Assembly (NCBI RefSeq): GCF_042219825.1 | Contig: NZ_JBHJHQ010000004.1 | Coordinates: 62,001-126,000 of the forward strand | Source of the DNA: JBHJHP01 sp042219825 | GTDB taxonomy: Bacteria > Bacteroidota > Bacteroidia > Bacteroidales > UBA5342 | Direction: 5' to 3' | DNA: 64,000 nucleotides | In this document: piece after piece, positions 44,871-54,780 of the stretch | How the letters are laid out: each line of letters starts with the position of its first letter | How positions within the stretch are numbered: position 1 is the first letter of the stretch | Notes under the pieces: model-generated | The model's database searches: none | What the model was told of the DNA's origin: nothing | What the model saw: only the letters and a program-made list of their open reading frames with translations | Program-made: the position numbers and the translations under genes

Positions 44871-44873
44871 TTT

Positions 44874-45926
44874 ATGAATGCGGAAAAAGCCATCGAGATC
44901 TTAAAAAAACTGATTTCCATTCAGTCTTTTAGCCGAAATGAAAAAGAGGCAGCTGATTGCCTGCAGAAAGAGATTGAAGATCTGGGATATAAAGTGGACC
45001 GGCAGGATAATAACCTTGTAGTAAGATCGCATCACTGGAATGATACGAAACCGGTTCTGCTGTTTAATTCACACATTGATACGGTAAAACCGTCGGACAA
45101 GTGGGAGAGAGATCCGTTTACACCGCAGTTGGAGGACGGGATATTATATGGTTTGGGATCCAATGACGCAGGCGCAAGTGTCGTTTCGTTACTGGCTTCA
45201 TTCATGATTCTGGATCAAAAGGAGCAGCCTTATAATTTAATTTATGTGGCATCGGTGGAGGAGGAAATTTCCGGATTGAACGGTATAGCCAGCCTGATAG
45301 AATACCTGCCACAAATAGATTTTGCTGTAGTAGGTGAACCGACCCAAATGCACATGGCCACTGCTGAAAAAGGACTGATGGTGCTTGACTGTACAGCGCT
45401 GGGGAAATCGGGGCATGCGGCAAGAAACGAAGGAATTAACGCAATTTACGAGGCTATACCTGATATTCAATGGTTCAAAACCCATAAGTTTGATCGTGTG
45501 TCTGAGTTACTGGGAGAAGTAAAAATGACAGTGACACAAATTGAAGCCGGACGACAACATAATGTTGTACCTGACAAATGTACATTTGTGGTCGATATAC
45601 GGTCTAATGAACTTTACAACAACGAAGAACTGCATGAGATTATTCAGAGCCATGTAAAGTGTGAGGTCATTCCACGGTCGTACAGGTTAAATTCTTCTGC
45701 CACCCCGATGGATCATCCGGTTGTTTTAAAGGGACAGAAAATGGGACGTGAAACCTATGGAAGTCCAACCACGTCAGACCAGGCCGTATTGCCTTTTTTT
45801 TCGGTAAAAATGGGCCCCGGAGATTCTGCCCGTTCGCACACTTCTGATGAGTATATCGTTCTGAATGAGATTCGTGAAGGGGTAAAGATCTACTGTGAAT
45901 TATTCGATGGGTTAGCTATTTGTTAA
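44874..45926 (+). CDS. argE: M20 family deacylase, ArgE-like
   Basis: 350 residues. Metal-binding M20 motifs: LLFNSHIDTVKPSDKWERDP (first His and Asp), GLGSNDAGASVVSLLASF, and the catalytic Glu pair ASVEEEISGLNGIASLIEYL, with VVGEPTQMHMATAEKGLMVL. It removes the acyl group in arginine synthesis, acting on acetyl- or succinyl-ornithine or -citrulline. Its place 3 bases after argB supports this role over general peptidase activity. Confidence 0.88.
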   Translation: MNAEKAIEILKKLISIQSFSRNEKEAADCLQKEIEDLGYKVDRQDNNLVVRSHHWNDTKPVLLFNSHIDTVKPSDKWERDPFTPQLEDGILYGLGSNDAGASVVSLLASFMILDQKEQPYNLIYVASVEEEISGLNGIASLIEYLPQIDFAVVGEPTQMHMATAEKGLMVLDCTALGKSGHAARNEGINAIYEAIPDIQWFKTHKFDRVSELLGEVKMTVTQIEAGRQHNVVPDKCTFVVDIRSNELYNNEELHEIIQSHVKCEVIPRSYRLNSSATPMDHPVVLKGQKMGRETYGSPTTSDQAVLPFFSVKMGPGDSARSHTSDEYIVLNEIREGVKIYCELFDGLAIC

Positions 45927-45993
45927 TAATTTAACTGTTCCGGATACAAAAAAGCACGTTTTTCTATTTATTTTAGGCTAAACTTATGCAAAC

Positions 45994-47922
45994 ATGTCAT
46001 CTGATAACTTCCGGGATTCTCAGGACGAAAACGTAGTTGCTGCATCTAAAAAATATAATCTGCTTTCCATACTGCAGGATAAATTAATTTCTGGTAAAGA
46101 CAGGGGAATTTCAGATGCCTTATCCTCTTTTATGGACGTTTTGCCCAATGCCTTATTAATTACTGATTTAAAGGGAGAAATTGTCTATTCTAACTCAGGT
46201 TTATCAAATATGTTATTGCGTATTGGTCCTGATGTTCGAAGAACACAACAAATTATCAGAGAGGAGCTTAAAGTTTTACACAGAAATACACCTGACGTTC
46301 AGGGTAGTTACACCAAGCAGATTGAAACGGTTAACGGACTATTGGTTTTTGAAATTCTTGTTTCCGGATTAAAAGGATCAACGGGAAACATTACAGGCTA
46401 TATTTATTCATTTTCTGACATAACAGCTCAGTATCTCAGCGATAAAGAGCTTAAAAGGAAGCATCATCAACTGATTGAATCACAACGCATATCTCATGTT
46501 GGTAGCTGGGAATATAATTTTGAGACAGACAGTTTTTTATGCTCCCAGGAATTCATCAATATTATTGGTATTGATTTTGAACCGGATTTAAATATCAAAA
46601 GATTGCTTGTGTCAGTCTTCGATAGACAGAAAAGATTGGAGGTCATGAATAAATATAAGCGCATAATACAGAGTGATCTTGATCTTTACACCCACGATAT
46701 TACATTCAGAAATCAGTGGGGAAAGTTAATTATTCTATCTGATACGGGAAAAATTCTGCGGGATAAGGACGGCAATGTACTACGTATTTATGCTACAACA
46801 CAGGATGTGTCTGAAAGCCGGATGATTAACGAAGAGTTGCGGAGAAGCAAGGAGAAAATTACGAGTCTTTTAAAGGCATTACCCGACAGGGTTTTGGTTA
46901 TTAACAGGCAGAGTGTATTTACGGAATATTATGATAACCTTCCCGTTTTGTCTCAAGATGCTTCTGTAAATTATCGCGGATATCATATGACTGATGTGTT
47001 TAATCCGGAAACCTCTGAATTATTTCTGAATGCCTTGGATGAGACACTTAAGACAAAACAACAATGCAGTTTTGAATATAACGAAGGAGAGGGGCTTTTT
47101 GAAAGGTGGTATGAGGTGCGTACCTCATTGTGCAATGACGATGAAGTTGTTTTTCTTGTGAGAGAGATTACTCAAAGACGAAAATCCACTCAGGAATTGA
47201 TAAAAGCCAAACAAAAGGCTGAAGAGAGCGATAAACTGAAATCTTCCTTTCTTGCTAACATGAGCCATGAAATTCGTACGCCTTTGAATGCCATGATGGG
47301 GTTTTCGAATCTGCTGGCTACGGAAGAACTGAGTGAGTCAGAAAAAAAGAAATATGCTTCCATAATTAATAAGAACGGTGATCAGCTGACCTCATTTCTC
47401 ACCGATTTGCTTGATTTCTCGCGCATCGATAGTGGACAAATGAAGATTTATAAGGAGCAGATCCATTTAAATGATGAACTTGATAAATTGTATAACCAGT
47501 TTTCAGTTCAGGTAAAAGATTACGGGAAAACAGAGTTGCAGCTAAAGCTGGTTACTCCTTTAAATGATGAGGAAGCATTGATAATAACAGATCCCACGCG
47601 GTTTTCACAGGTGTTCTCCAATCTCCTGACGAATGCCCTGAAGTTTACGGAAAAAGGATTTATTGAGCTTGGATACCTGAAACCTTACAACAGTAAGATT
47701 CGATTTTATGTTAAGGATACAGGGAAGGGTATCCATAAAGAAGAGCAGGAGTATATTTTTAAACGCTTCAGGCAATCTGCCTCCAATGATGTAAAAAAGC
47801 ATGGTGGCACAGGTCTGGGGTTAGCTATATGCCAAAGCCTTGTGGACCTGATGGGAGGTCGCATTTGGGTAGAATCGACTGAAGGCAACGGTGCAACATT
47901 CTGGTTTACACTACCATATTAA
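45994..47922 (+). CDS. Multi-PAS sensor histidine kinase
   Basis: 642 residues, no membrane helix, so cytoplasmic. Three PAS-like domains: about 45-150 (MDVLPNALLITDLKGEIVYS), about 160-285 (with a PAC-like end) and about 290-395. The kinase core has the H-box FLANMSHEIRTPLNAMMGFS (His425), the N-box NLLTNALKFTEKG and the G-boxes DTGKGIHKEEQ and GGTGLGLAICQSLVDLMGG. No receiver domain is fused, and no response regulator gene is nearby, so its partner is elsewhere. The signal is unknown. Confidence 0.92.
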   Translation: MSSDNFRDSQDENVVAASKKYNLLSILQDKLISGKDRGISDALSSFMDVLPNALLITDLKGEIVYSNSGLSNMLLRIGPDVRRTQQIIREELKVLHRNTPDVQGSYTKQIETVNGLLVFEILVSGLKGSTGNITGYIYSFSDITAQYLSDKELKRKHHQLIESQRISHVGSWEYNFETDSFLCSQEFINIIGIDFEPDLNIKRLLVSVFDRQKRLEVMNKYKRIIQSDLDLYTHDITFRNQWGKLIILSDTGKILRDKDGNVLRIYATTQDVSESRMINEELRRSKEKITSLLKALPDRVLVINRQSVFTEYYDNLPVLSQDASVNYRGYHMTDVFNPETSELFLNALDETLKTKQQCSFEYNEGEGLFERWYEVRTSLCNDDEVVFLVREITQRRKSTQELIKAKQKAEESDKLKSSFLANMSHEIRTPLNAMMGFSNLLATEELSESEKKKYASIINKNGDQLTSFLTDLLDFSRIDSGQMKIYKEQIHLNDELDKLYNQFSVQVKDYGKTELQLKLVTPLNDEEALIITDPTRFSQVFSNLLTNALKFTEKGFIELGYLKPYNSKIRFYVKDTGKGIHKEEQEYIFKRFRQSASNDVKKHGGTGLGLAICQSLVDLMGGRIWVESTEGNGATFWFTLPY

Positions 47923-47984
47923 TCCCTTGTTCAATCTGACAAAAAAGGCATACCTTGTACTGGTAATGGGTCAATAGTGAATAC

Positions 47985-48743
47985 ATGTTTATTTCTGTTG
48001 TGATTCCGGCATATAACGAAGCTGATTTTCTGGAGGAAACCATTCTGAATATCCAGGATAGGCTCAATGAACTTTTACCTGAAAAAGGCTTATGGGAAAT
48101 TATTGTTTGTAATAATAATTCAACGGATCATACAGGTGAAGTCGCAAAGCGTCTTGGTATCCAGGTCGTTTTTGAACCGGTGAACCAGATTTCAAGAGCG
48201 AGAAATACCGGAGCGCATTCAGCCAAAGGGGAGTGGATTTTGTTTTTGGATGCGGACACGCATCCTGGAATGGAACTAATGAAAAATGTGCTTGACATCA
48301 TCCGAAGCGGACGTTATATTGGTTGCGGTGCCACGCTGCAAATTACAGGCGGAACAAAATTCAATAAACTGAGGTTGGAACGGGTCAACCCGATTATACG
48401 CTATTTAAAACTTGCCGCTGGTTCATTTTTACTGTGTCGCAGAGATCTGTTTGAACAAACCGGAGGATTCAGCGAAGATCTATTTGCCCTGGAAGAGATT
48501 GATTTTGTATTTCGATTAAAACGTATCGGCAGGAGGGTGAATAAGAAATTCGGGGTGATTTATAACCATCCGGTGGCGACATCCGGCCGGAAAGATGAGT
48601 TGACTGTCTCTTCAATGTTCAGACTGTTCTTTTCTAATTTCATGGCAATTTTGTTATTTATTCTACATTTTATTCTGCCATCAAAACTAAACAGGTCTTT
48701 GGGTGCCAGGCTGTTGGGATACTGGTATAAAAAACAGAACTGA
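47985..48743 (+). CDS. Family 2 glycosyltransferase
   Basis: 252 residues. GT-A fold start FISVVIPAYNEADFLEETIL, acceptor part ISRARNTGAHSAKGEWILFL with the DxD-like DADTHPGMEL motif. The C-terminal third has a hydrophobic segment (FFSNFMAILLFILHFILP) that probably touches the membrane. It transfers a sugar to a lipid or glycan; the acceptor is unknown. The end almost meets the convergent SRPBCC gene, with a short hairpin (48733-48750) at the junction. Confidence 0.9.
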   Translation: MFISVVIPAYNEADFLEETILNIQDRLNELLPEKGLWEIIVCNNNSTDHTGEVAKRLGIQVVFEPVNQISRARNTGAHSAKGEWILFLDADTHPGMELMKNVLDIIRSGRYIGCGATLQITGGTKFNKLRLERVNPIIRYLKLAAGSFLLCRRDLFEQTGGFSEDLFALEEIDFVFRLKRIGRRVNKKFGVIYNHPVATSGRKDELTVSSMFRLFFSNFMAILLFILHFILPSKLNRSLGARLLGYWYKKQN

Positions 48744-48748
48744 GTCTG

Positions 48749-49162
48749 TTATTTCTCTACATAATGTTTAAAATTATTTAGTATGGCCTGCCAGCCTTCC
48801 CGCTGCATCTCAATCGGATTGCTCTGCTCAGCTTCAAATGTTTCAATGATAGTGGTCCTGTCTTTATGTGCCCTGAATTCAACGATAACCTTTCTGTCAT
48901 CATCAATGGTATAGCTGATCAGTTTATTCGGGACAACCTCCGTATATGTACCACTGAAATCGAACCCGGAACTTTTATCCCTGGCTTCCATCCGGTAAAC
49001 AAACCTGCCTCCTTTCTTCAGATCATTTTTTGCCTGGGGCGTATGCCAGTCATTACTGGCATTATTCCATTGTTTAATATCTTCCGGAGACGTCCAGCTT
49101 TTCCATGCCTCTTCAACCGGTACAAGAATTTCTGCCTGTACCGCTATCGTAGTTCCATCCAT
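48749..49162 (-). CDS. SRPBCC/AHSA1-like domain protein
   Basis: 137 residues. The AHSA1-type START-like fold is shown by TTIAVQAEILVPVEEAWKSW, TSPEDIKQWNNASNDWHTPQ and the end EMQREGWQAILNNFKHYVEK. These proteins bind hydrophobic ligands or act in stress response; no specific activity can be given. Paired with the VOC-family gene (12-base gap), a common pairing. Confidence 0.9.
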   Translation of the reverse strand: MDGTTIAVQAEILVPVEEAWKSWTSPEDIKQWNNASNDWHTPQAKNDLKKGGRFVYRMEARDKSSGFDFSGTYTEVVPNKLISYTIDDDRKVIVEFRAHKDRTTIIETFEAEQSNPIEMQREGWQAILNNFKHYVEK

Positions 49163-49174
49163 AATCTGTTTAAT

Positions 49175-49615
49175 TTATTTTTTTTCAGCGCAGTTAAACA
49201 TCCAGAGTACACCAAATTTATCGACACATGTTCCGAAGTAATCGCCCCAAAACATTTCCTGTAATGGCTGGGTGACTTTTCCCCCTTCAGAAAGGGATAC
49301 AAAAAGTTTGTCGGTTTCAACCCTTGTGTCCGGTTCAAGATTGATATTTATATTGTTCCCTTTATGTATGTTGAAGCCAAAAGTTTCCGGTGCATCTGCG
49401 CCCATCAGTTTGAAACCGTTTAAAATTGGAAGGGAAACATGCATGACCAGATTTGCTTCTTTTTCAGGAAGTGGAGGCATATTTTCTGAAGGAGGAACAT
49501 CTTTGAATCTCATAATTCCATCACCCTCGAATTCTGCCCCGAAAACCCGTTTATAAAAATTAAAGGCTTCTTCAGTCTGATCCTTAAAATTCAGATATAA
49601 ACTTACGCTTGCCAT
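49175..49615 (-). CDS. VOC family (PhnB/glyoxalase-like) protein
   Basis: 146 residues. PhnB-type VOC fold: SVSLYLNFKDQTEEAFNFYK, RVFGAEFEGDGIMRFKDVPP, MLPLIMGADA-like region (HVSLPILNGFKLMGADAPET) and the ending GDYFGTCVDKFGVLWMFNCA. The conserved His and Glu metal ligands are not obvious, as is common in the PhnB-like group. Unknown substrate. Confidence 0.9.
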   Translation of the reverse strand: MASVSLYLNFKDQTEEAFNFYKRVFGAEFEGDGIMRFKDVPPSENMPPLPEKEANLVMHVSLPILNGFKLMGADAPETFGFNIHKGNNININLEPDTRVETDKLFVSLSEGGKVTQPLQEMFWGDYFGTCVDKFGVLWMFNCAEKK

Positions 49616-49720
49616 AGTATACGATTTTGTTATTTAGATCCAAAACAAATAGATTGCGTGTTTTGTTTGGTTCCGGCTTCAACAAAAACGTGAATTTTAA
49701 GGTTTTAACAATTGCCCGGC

Positions 49721-51220
49721 CTAAAATTTAACAGGGACTATTTTGGCAAAATCACTCCATGAACCGGAGTTGACAGAGTCAGTATAATTAACATTGTAAT
49801 AGATGTCCTGTTTCATATCCCGGTAGTCCTCTTCGGAAATGTTACGCTCATCGATAACAAAAAATTCGAAGGCTTCATTTTCGGTGAATTCAATGGTAAG
49901 GTCGGATTTGATATCTTCCAGGGTTTTATCGAATAATTTGCGATCCCGCTTTTTAATAAATGCAAGGGGCCTGTTGATGGTTACATGAATGTCAGATTGT
50001 TTCGAAAATTGTTTAAGCCGGTAACTGTCACCGTTCTTCTCGAAATAAATCGATGCTTTGAACATATTTTCGGTGTATCCAACGCCTAATAACTGTATTG
50101 ACTTTCCTGTTTTATCGGGGGCATATTCATAATCTGCCCTGAGCAAGGCATAGGTGTCGGATGTAATGTACATGCGTCCTTTGTATAATCCTCTGTTTTT
50201 GGGTGTAAAGCTTATGATATATACATATTCATCGTTAATGATGGTGCCACCCTCCAGCTTAAATTTATACTTGCCCGGTTCGTACAAAAACTGCCAGAGA
50301 TCTTTATCAGAGAAACCTGTATAGCTCAGATTAAAATTAATATTCTTAAGTAGCAATACGAGCGGCTCCCTGTCCAGGGAATCATTAAGACTGGTTTTTT
50401 TTACAGTATCTTTCGGAACCGATTTTCGTTCATCTTTCAGTTCAATTCCGAGTATACCCGTTCTCATTTTCCAGTATTCGTTGGTATCCACCTCTAGAAA
50501 GGAGAGATTTGTGATGGAGTCTGCTACAAGATTTAGTGCATTCATATCAGGATTTAATCGCAAAGCATCCGTGGATTCCAGTTTGGTTTTCACAGTATCT
50601 TCTTTGTCTGCCGTTGTATAATAATTGCCTATAAAATCAGTATAGGAGATGAATTTCCGGTTCATCATCGTATTGATGTTTTTTGCAATTTGTTTTATCG
50701 GTTCTGCAGTTCTCTTTCTCAGATCAATATCAAAATCGTTAAAGTCGGTTACCGATCGATGGCGTACGAAAACTTCTCGTTTAGATGTTAAAGTGGTGTA
50801 ATTTTTTGCTTTGTTTGCCAGAACTTTTTCCACTATGGCACGGGGATCAAATTTGTCAGGAAATACCGTAACCTCACTAATATTAAACGTGTTGCTCTCA
50901 AGATAAACATCAGGATTTTGAAGCATTACACGGTAGACAATGAGCTGGTTTTTGTACCCGATGTGACTCAGACAGATGGTGTCATCAGGCTCTGCATTTA
51001 GTTCTGCCGGTGAATACCTGCCCTGTTCATTACTGATTATGCCATCATATGTTCTCACTACAAAAATGTTGACATAGGGCAGTGGCTCATTTGTTATGGC
51101 ATCAGATACGGTACCCTGACGATACAAATTATTCGTTATCTCTGTGTCGTTTTGTGATGTAATGAATTGACTGCTGCAAATAAAGATCAATAGAAACAAA
51201 ATGGTTTTCATATACGGCAT
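49721..51220 (-). CDS. Outer-membrane-associated protein with carboxypeptidase-regulatory domain
   Basis: 499 residues: signal peptide (MKTILFLLIFICSSQFITSQ; the frame starts three codons earlier with MPYM), a CarboxypepD_reg-like domain (about 33-115, GTVSDAITNEPLPYVNIFVV; GRYSPAELNAEPDDTICLSH), and a long beta-rich body without a TonB plug. The end VNSGSWSDFAKIVPVKF is not a classic barrel end. The family is widespread in Bacteroidota without a known role. No partner gene in the operon sense; a gap of 46 bases separates it from the esterase. Confidence 0.8.
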   Translation of the reverse strand: MPYMKTILFLLIFICSSQFITSQNDTEITNNLYRQGTVSDAITNEPLPYVNIFVVRTYDGIISNEQGRYSPAELNAEPDDTICLSHIGYKNQLIVYRVMLQNPDVYLESNTFNISEVTVFPDKFDPRAIVEKVLANKAKNYTTLTSKREVFVRHRSVTDFNDFDIDLRKRTAEPIKQIAKNINTMMNRKFISYTDFIGNYYTTADKEDTVKTKLESTDALRLNPDMNALNLVADSITNLSFLEVDTNEYWKMRTGILGIELKDERKSVPKDTVKKTSLNDSLDREPLVLLLKNINFNLSYTGFSDKDLWQFLYEPGKYKFKLEGGTIINDEYVYIISFTPKNRGLYKGRMYITSDTYALLRADYEYAPDKTGKSIQLLGVGYTENMFKASIYFEKNGDSYRLKQFSKQSDIHVTINRPLAFIKKRDRKLFDKTLEDIKSDLTIEFTENEAFEFFVIDERNISEEDYRDMKQDIYYNVNYTDSVNSGSWSDFAKIVPVKF

Positions 51221-51266
51221 AGATAATCTGATGAACTGGAATTATTACTTTCTTTAAAAAACGGCT

Positions 51267-53108
51267 TTAAGGTAATTTAGTTACTTTATAAATGTGCTGT
51301 TGTTGTTTGTCTGAACTTTTTAAAATGTATAATCCATCCGGGTATTCAGACAGGTTAATTTGTGAAGTGTTGCAAAAAGTACCTAGTTTTTCCCCGTTAA
51401 CATTGTATAGCATCGTCACAGAATTCTGCGAGTTGTTCGACGAAATGTTAATAATGCCGTTTGTTGGATTGGGATAAACCCGGAACTTATTTGTGGCGTC
51501 GATCTCATTTTTACTCAACGATGACGTGCAACCCTTAAAATTGATCACCTTGTCCCAGAAATCGGATTTTTCGGATCGCACACCGCACTGATTGCCATTT
51601 GGTGTGGCTTTAATCTCAAAGTAACAATCTTCGGACGCAGCATATTCCGGCCAGGTTGTAAGACCGTTTGTATTCGGGTTTCCGGTTCGTGCAAAATTGG
51701 TCCAGTATTGCAGCATGTTGTATTGAACACTGTCGTCCTGCGGTTTAAATAAGAAGCTGCTACCAAGCGTTGCATTTTCCCAGTTATTGAACACGTAGAA
51801 CAGTTCCATCCCATGGTAGGAACCAAATGATGCAAGTTGCGGGACAGAGTGAGTGTATGTAAAAAAGTAGCGCCACACCGGTTCAGTCTGGTTCAGTTCG
51901 ATGCATTGTGCTGTTCTTCGCACTGCAGAGGTGAACTGTGCATCTGTCAGGATTTGAACATATGCGTTTCTTGCCTCGTCCTGCGTTGACCCGGGCGGAT
52001 AAAGCGACAGGGCTTCCGGCCTGAGAATTGCAGGAAGGTAAAGCGATACCAGGGCATTTACCATGGAAGGATAGACCACCAGTGGTGCGCTCAGGCTCAT
52101 TTCATCAGCATTTGACCCGATGATTAACGGCATATGGTTGAACCGGCCTGACTGTATGATGTTTTCAGGATTATCTGTAAATAGCACATCATCAGTTACA
52201 GGACGCCAGTTTTGCTGTACGATACCGCCGTTGATAGGGATACTCAGTGTTTCAGACAGGCTGTCCGCGGGAATTTTTCGCATGCCGGCTATTTTTTCTT
52301 CATCTGTGCCGGTGTTAACAAAGTTGTCAACCAGTTCTATACCCTTCAGTTTTGCTTCAGCATAATCAGCCAGGCCTGGTATGGCACTTTGTATGATGGC
52401 TTTATGAAAAAGTCCTTTTGCTTCTTCTGTAAGAAGCAGGTTTCCTGTATTTACACCGCCGGCACTTTCACCGAACAGGGTTACATTTGTGGGATCACCA
52501 CCGAATGCTGCAATGTTGTTTCGTATCCAGTGCAGGGCCAGAATTTGATCCAGTACACCATAATTCCCGGATATACCTGCCGTATTTTCAGCTTCCAGTC
52601 CTGGATGAACCATATAACCCAGGATGCCGAGACGATACTGGATGGTGACCACAACCACATCACCACGTTCACTCAGGTTTTTGCCGTCGTACAGTTTTGT
52701 TCCACCTGTTTCCTGACCGGTTGAGCCCTGCTGGTTCCCGCCGCCATGAATGAACACCATCACAGGAAGTCCGCCGCTAAGGTCAGGACTCCAGACATTA
52801 AGATATAGGCAGTCTTCATCTCCCATGATAGTAGCAGTAGTATCACCCTGTTCAAAGTTTTTCTGTGGGCAGGCCGGGGGATAATTCATGGCTTGCAAAG
52901 TATCGGTATGATTGTCAGGAGGAACCGGGGCCCGCCAGCGTAGTTCATCAACAGGAGGTGAGGCAAACGGAATGCCCAGAAATTCAAATACATTGCCGCT
53001 TTTATTGCCCGACACAGGTCCATATGCCGTTGTCACAACCTGCGACCTGAGGCAGTTGCTATTAACAAATAAGATGAGAATGAAGAATGTAATGCTTTTT
53101 AACTGCAT
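51267..53108 (-). CDS. Secreted type B carboxylesterase with T9SS sorting domain
   Basis: 613 residues: signal peptide (FFILILFVNSNCLRSQ), alpha/beta hydrolase of the carboxylesterase type B family (about 22-525) with the nucleophile elbow GESAGGVNTG, the oxyanion region VMVFIHGGGNQQG, and the His near SFGSYHGMELFYVF. The last 75 residues (FRVYPNPTNGIINISSNNSQ to the end) are a type A sorting domain for the type IX secretion system, so the enzyme is exported and anchored or released outside the cell. Substrate likely an ester of plant polymers or lipids. Confidence 0.93.
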   Translation of the reverse strand: MQLKSITFFILILFVNSNCLRSQVVTTAYGPVSGNKSGNVFEFLGIPFASPPVDELRWRAPVPPDNHTDTLQAMNYPPACPQKNFEQGDTTATIMGDEDCLYLNVWSPDLSGGLPVMVFIHGGGNQQGSTGQETGGTKLYDGKNLSERGDVVVVTIQYRLGILGYMVHPGLEAENTAGISGNYGVLDQILALHWIRNNIAAFGGDPTNVTLFGESAGGVNTGNLLLTEEAKGLFHKAIIQSAIPGLADYAEAKLKGIELVDNFVNTGTDEEKIAGMRKIPADSLSETLSIPINGGIVQQNWRPVTDDVLFTDNPENIIQSGRFNHMPLIIGSNADEMSLSAPLVVYPSMVNALVSLYLPAILRPEALSLYPPGSTQDEARNAYVQILTDAQFTSAVRRTAQCIELNQTEPVWRYFFTYTHSVPQLASFGSYHGMELFYVFNNWENATLGSSFLFKPQDDSVQYNMLQYWTNFARTGNPNTNGLTTWPEYAASEDCYFEIKATPNGNQCGVRSEKSDFWDKVINFKGCTSSLSKNEIDATNKFRVYPNPTNGIINISSNNSQNSVTMLYNVNGEKLGTFCNTSQINLSEYPDGLYILKSSDKQQQHIYKVTKLP

Positions 53109-53122
53109 AAAATCTGATCCTT

Positions 53123-54442
53123 TTAATCTTTCGTATAACGAAATTCACCACCTCCCTGTTTCAATACCATGGACTTATTTTCCGGATCAAACTCCATGAC
53201 TATGCCGGCCTGATCGAAGTGAAACACATTGGGTACAGTTTGCTCCAGCGGAAAGGATGACTGGCCGGTTGCCTGTGCTTTTAGTGTATTTCCTTCGGTA
53301 AAGACCTTTATCTTCAGGGCAATCTGTGTGCTGGAGTATTCTCCTGAATATTTTTGCAGATCTGCTTCACTTGACTCAATGGTATTGAATTCGGGAATTC
53401 TGTAAGGTATGTTGTAATAGCTGTTCAGTACATCAATCATGATGGAATTCATATTGTAATTCATGCCGTTCGACGTCATGGCAATACTGACTTTATCCTC
53501 AGGAATATAACCTAAATTTGAGCGAAAACCATCAATGCCACCGTTATGCCCATATGCTTTTTTGTCTCCGAACCCGTATTCAAACATGCCCATCCCATAA
53601 TTGTCTTTCATGGTTTTCATCTGATCCAGGCTTTCCTGTGATATAATCTTCCCATTAAAGAGTGCGGTAATAAAACGACACAGATCCGATGGTGTGGAAA
53701 CGAGGGCGCCGGCTCCTACAGGTATGGACATATCTGTTTCGGGTGCTTTTACCCAACCCTGATCATAATGGTAGGAATAACTGTCCCCATTTTTAGGGTC
53801 AGCCGGACCACCATACGCGGTGTGCTTCAATCCCAGTGGTTTTATAATATATGTTTCAACCAGTTCTTTATACGGTTTTTTATATGTTTTTTCCAGGATA
53901 AAGGTTAGCAATACATAGTTTGAATTACTGTATTCTGCTTTGCTGCCCGGTTCAAAGTCGCTTTTAAAACCGGATATCAAATCGATCAGTTGCTTTTCCG
54001 TCCGCGGTTCTGTTTCCCAGTCCTTATAATCCGGTTCACTGGTAAGGTTGTGGATGCCGCTGTGATGGTTCAGCAGATAACGGATCTTTATCTTATCGGC
54101 GTTGACTACCTTAGGAAAGTATGTTATTATGGTTTGATCCAGATCCAGAATGCCTTTTTCCGCGGCCTTAAATGTAAGGGCTGCGGTAAACATTTTTGAG
54201 ATGGACCCAATCCGGTATTCCGTTTCAGGCGTAGCAGGTATAGAATCCGTGAGATCTGCAAACCCGACTGCTTTGGTGTAAATCAGCTTCCCATCGTGCG
54301 CCACTGCAACGCTCCCCATGAATTTTTCATTTTGTTCCAGCGCTGTGAGCAGGCTGTCCAGTTTGGCACTGTTCATCTCCTGCGCCGGTACTATATGGCT
54401 TAACGATATAAGTAGGATGAAAACCAGTAAGATTCGTTTCAT
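53123..54442 (-). CDS. Serine hydrolase of the beta-lactamase class C/PBP4* family
   Basis: 439 residues: signal peptide (MKRILLVFILLISLSHIVPA), then the penicillin-recognising fold with SxxK (RIGSISKMFTAALTF), YSN (AEYSNSNYVLLTFIL) and the KTG-equivalent HNGGIDGF (AYGHNGGIDGFRSNLG). A C-terminal lipocalin-like domain follows (about 345-439). Such proteins hydrolyse D-amino acid peptides or esters; a true resistance lactamase is less likely. It is transcribed just ahead of the esterase gene (14-base gap). Confidence 0.92.
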   Translation of the reverse strand: MKRILLVFILLISLSHIVPAQEMNSAKLDSLLTALEQNEKFMGSVAVAHDGKLIYTKAVGFADLTDSIPATPETEYRIGSISKMFTAALTFKAAEKGILDLDQTIITYFPKVVNADKIKIRYLLNHHSGIHNLTSEPDYKDWETEPRTEKQLIDLISGFKSDFEPGSKAEYSNSNYVLLTFILEKTYKKPYKELVETYIIKPLGLKHTAYGGPADPKNGDSYSYHYDQGWVKAPETDMSIPVGAGALVSTPSDLCRFITALFNGKIISQESLDQMKTMKDNYGMGMFEYGFGDKKAYGHNGGIDGFRSNLGYIPEDKVSIAMTSNGMNYNMNSIMIDVLNSYYNIPYRIPEFNTIESSEADLQKYSGEYSSTQIALKIKVFTEGNTLKAQATGQSSFPLEQTVPNVFHFDQAGIVMEFDPENKSMVLKQGGGEFRYTKD

Positions 54443-54447
54443 AATGT

Positions 54448-54780
54448 TTATTTTTTATTGGTAAATACGATGTCTTTTCCTTTTTTCAATGTGATCTCTC
54501 CGTGCCATTCGGTGTAGAGGTATTGTTTGTTGCTGTACCGGATTCCTGAAGCTGTCGTGTCCTGATGAAGAAGCATGGTGTCACCATTATGTACCAATTT
54601 ACAGCTTCCTGACCCATTGTTGTATTTCAGAATCAGGGAATCTCCAGCCAAATTATAAACCGTGGTTTTAACTTCCTGTCGGATGGGTTTTGTTTTTTTC
54701 GTACCGCATGCTGATAGTATCATAATCAGAACCGATATTAAAAGCAGTATGGTGAGAGATGATACCTTTAAAATACGCAT
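54448..54780 (-). CDS. MliC-like lipoprotein, possible lysozyme inhibitor
   Basis: 110 residues from the ATG at 54778-54780 (MRILKVSSLTILLLISVLIM); the frame extends 18 codons upstream, but this start gives a proper lipoprotein signal with the lipobox LSAC. The mature part has the MliC pattern: VYNLAGDSLILKYNNGSGSC, then GDTMLLHQDTTASGIRYSNK, then YTEWHGEITLKKGKDIVF. MliC proteins inhibit C-type lysozyme in the periplasm. The match is by pattern only. It ends 5 bases before the serine hydrolase gene. Confidence 0.65.
   Translation of the reverse strand: MRILKVSSLTILLLISVLIMILSACGTKKTKPIRQEVKTTVYNLAGDSLILKYNNGSGSCKLVHNGDTMLLHQDTTASGIRYSNKQYLYTEWHGEITLKKGKDIVFTNKK

Noticed and set aside
53990..54199. 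Plus-strand frames within the serine hydrolase gene
   Set aside because: Shadow of a well-supported minus-strand enzyme.
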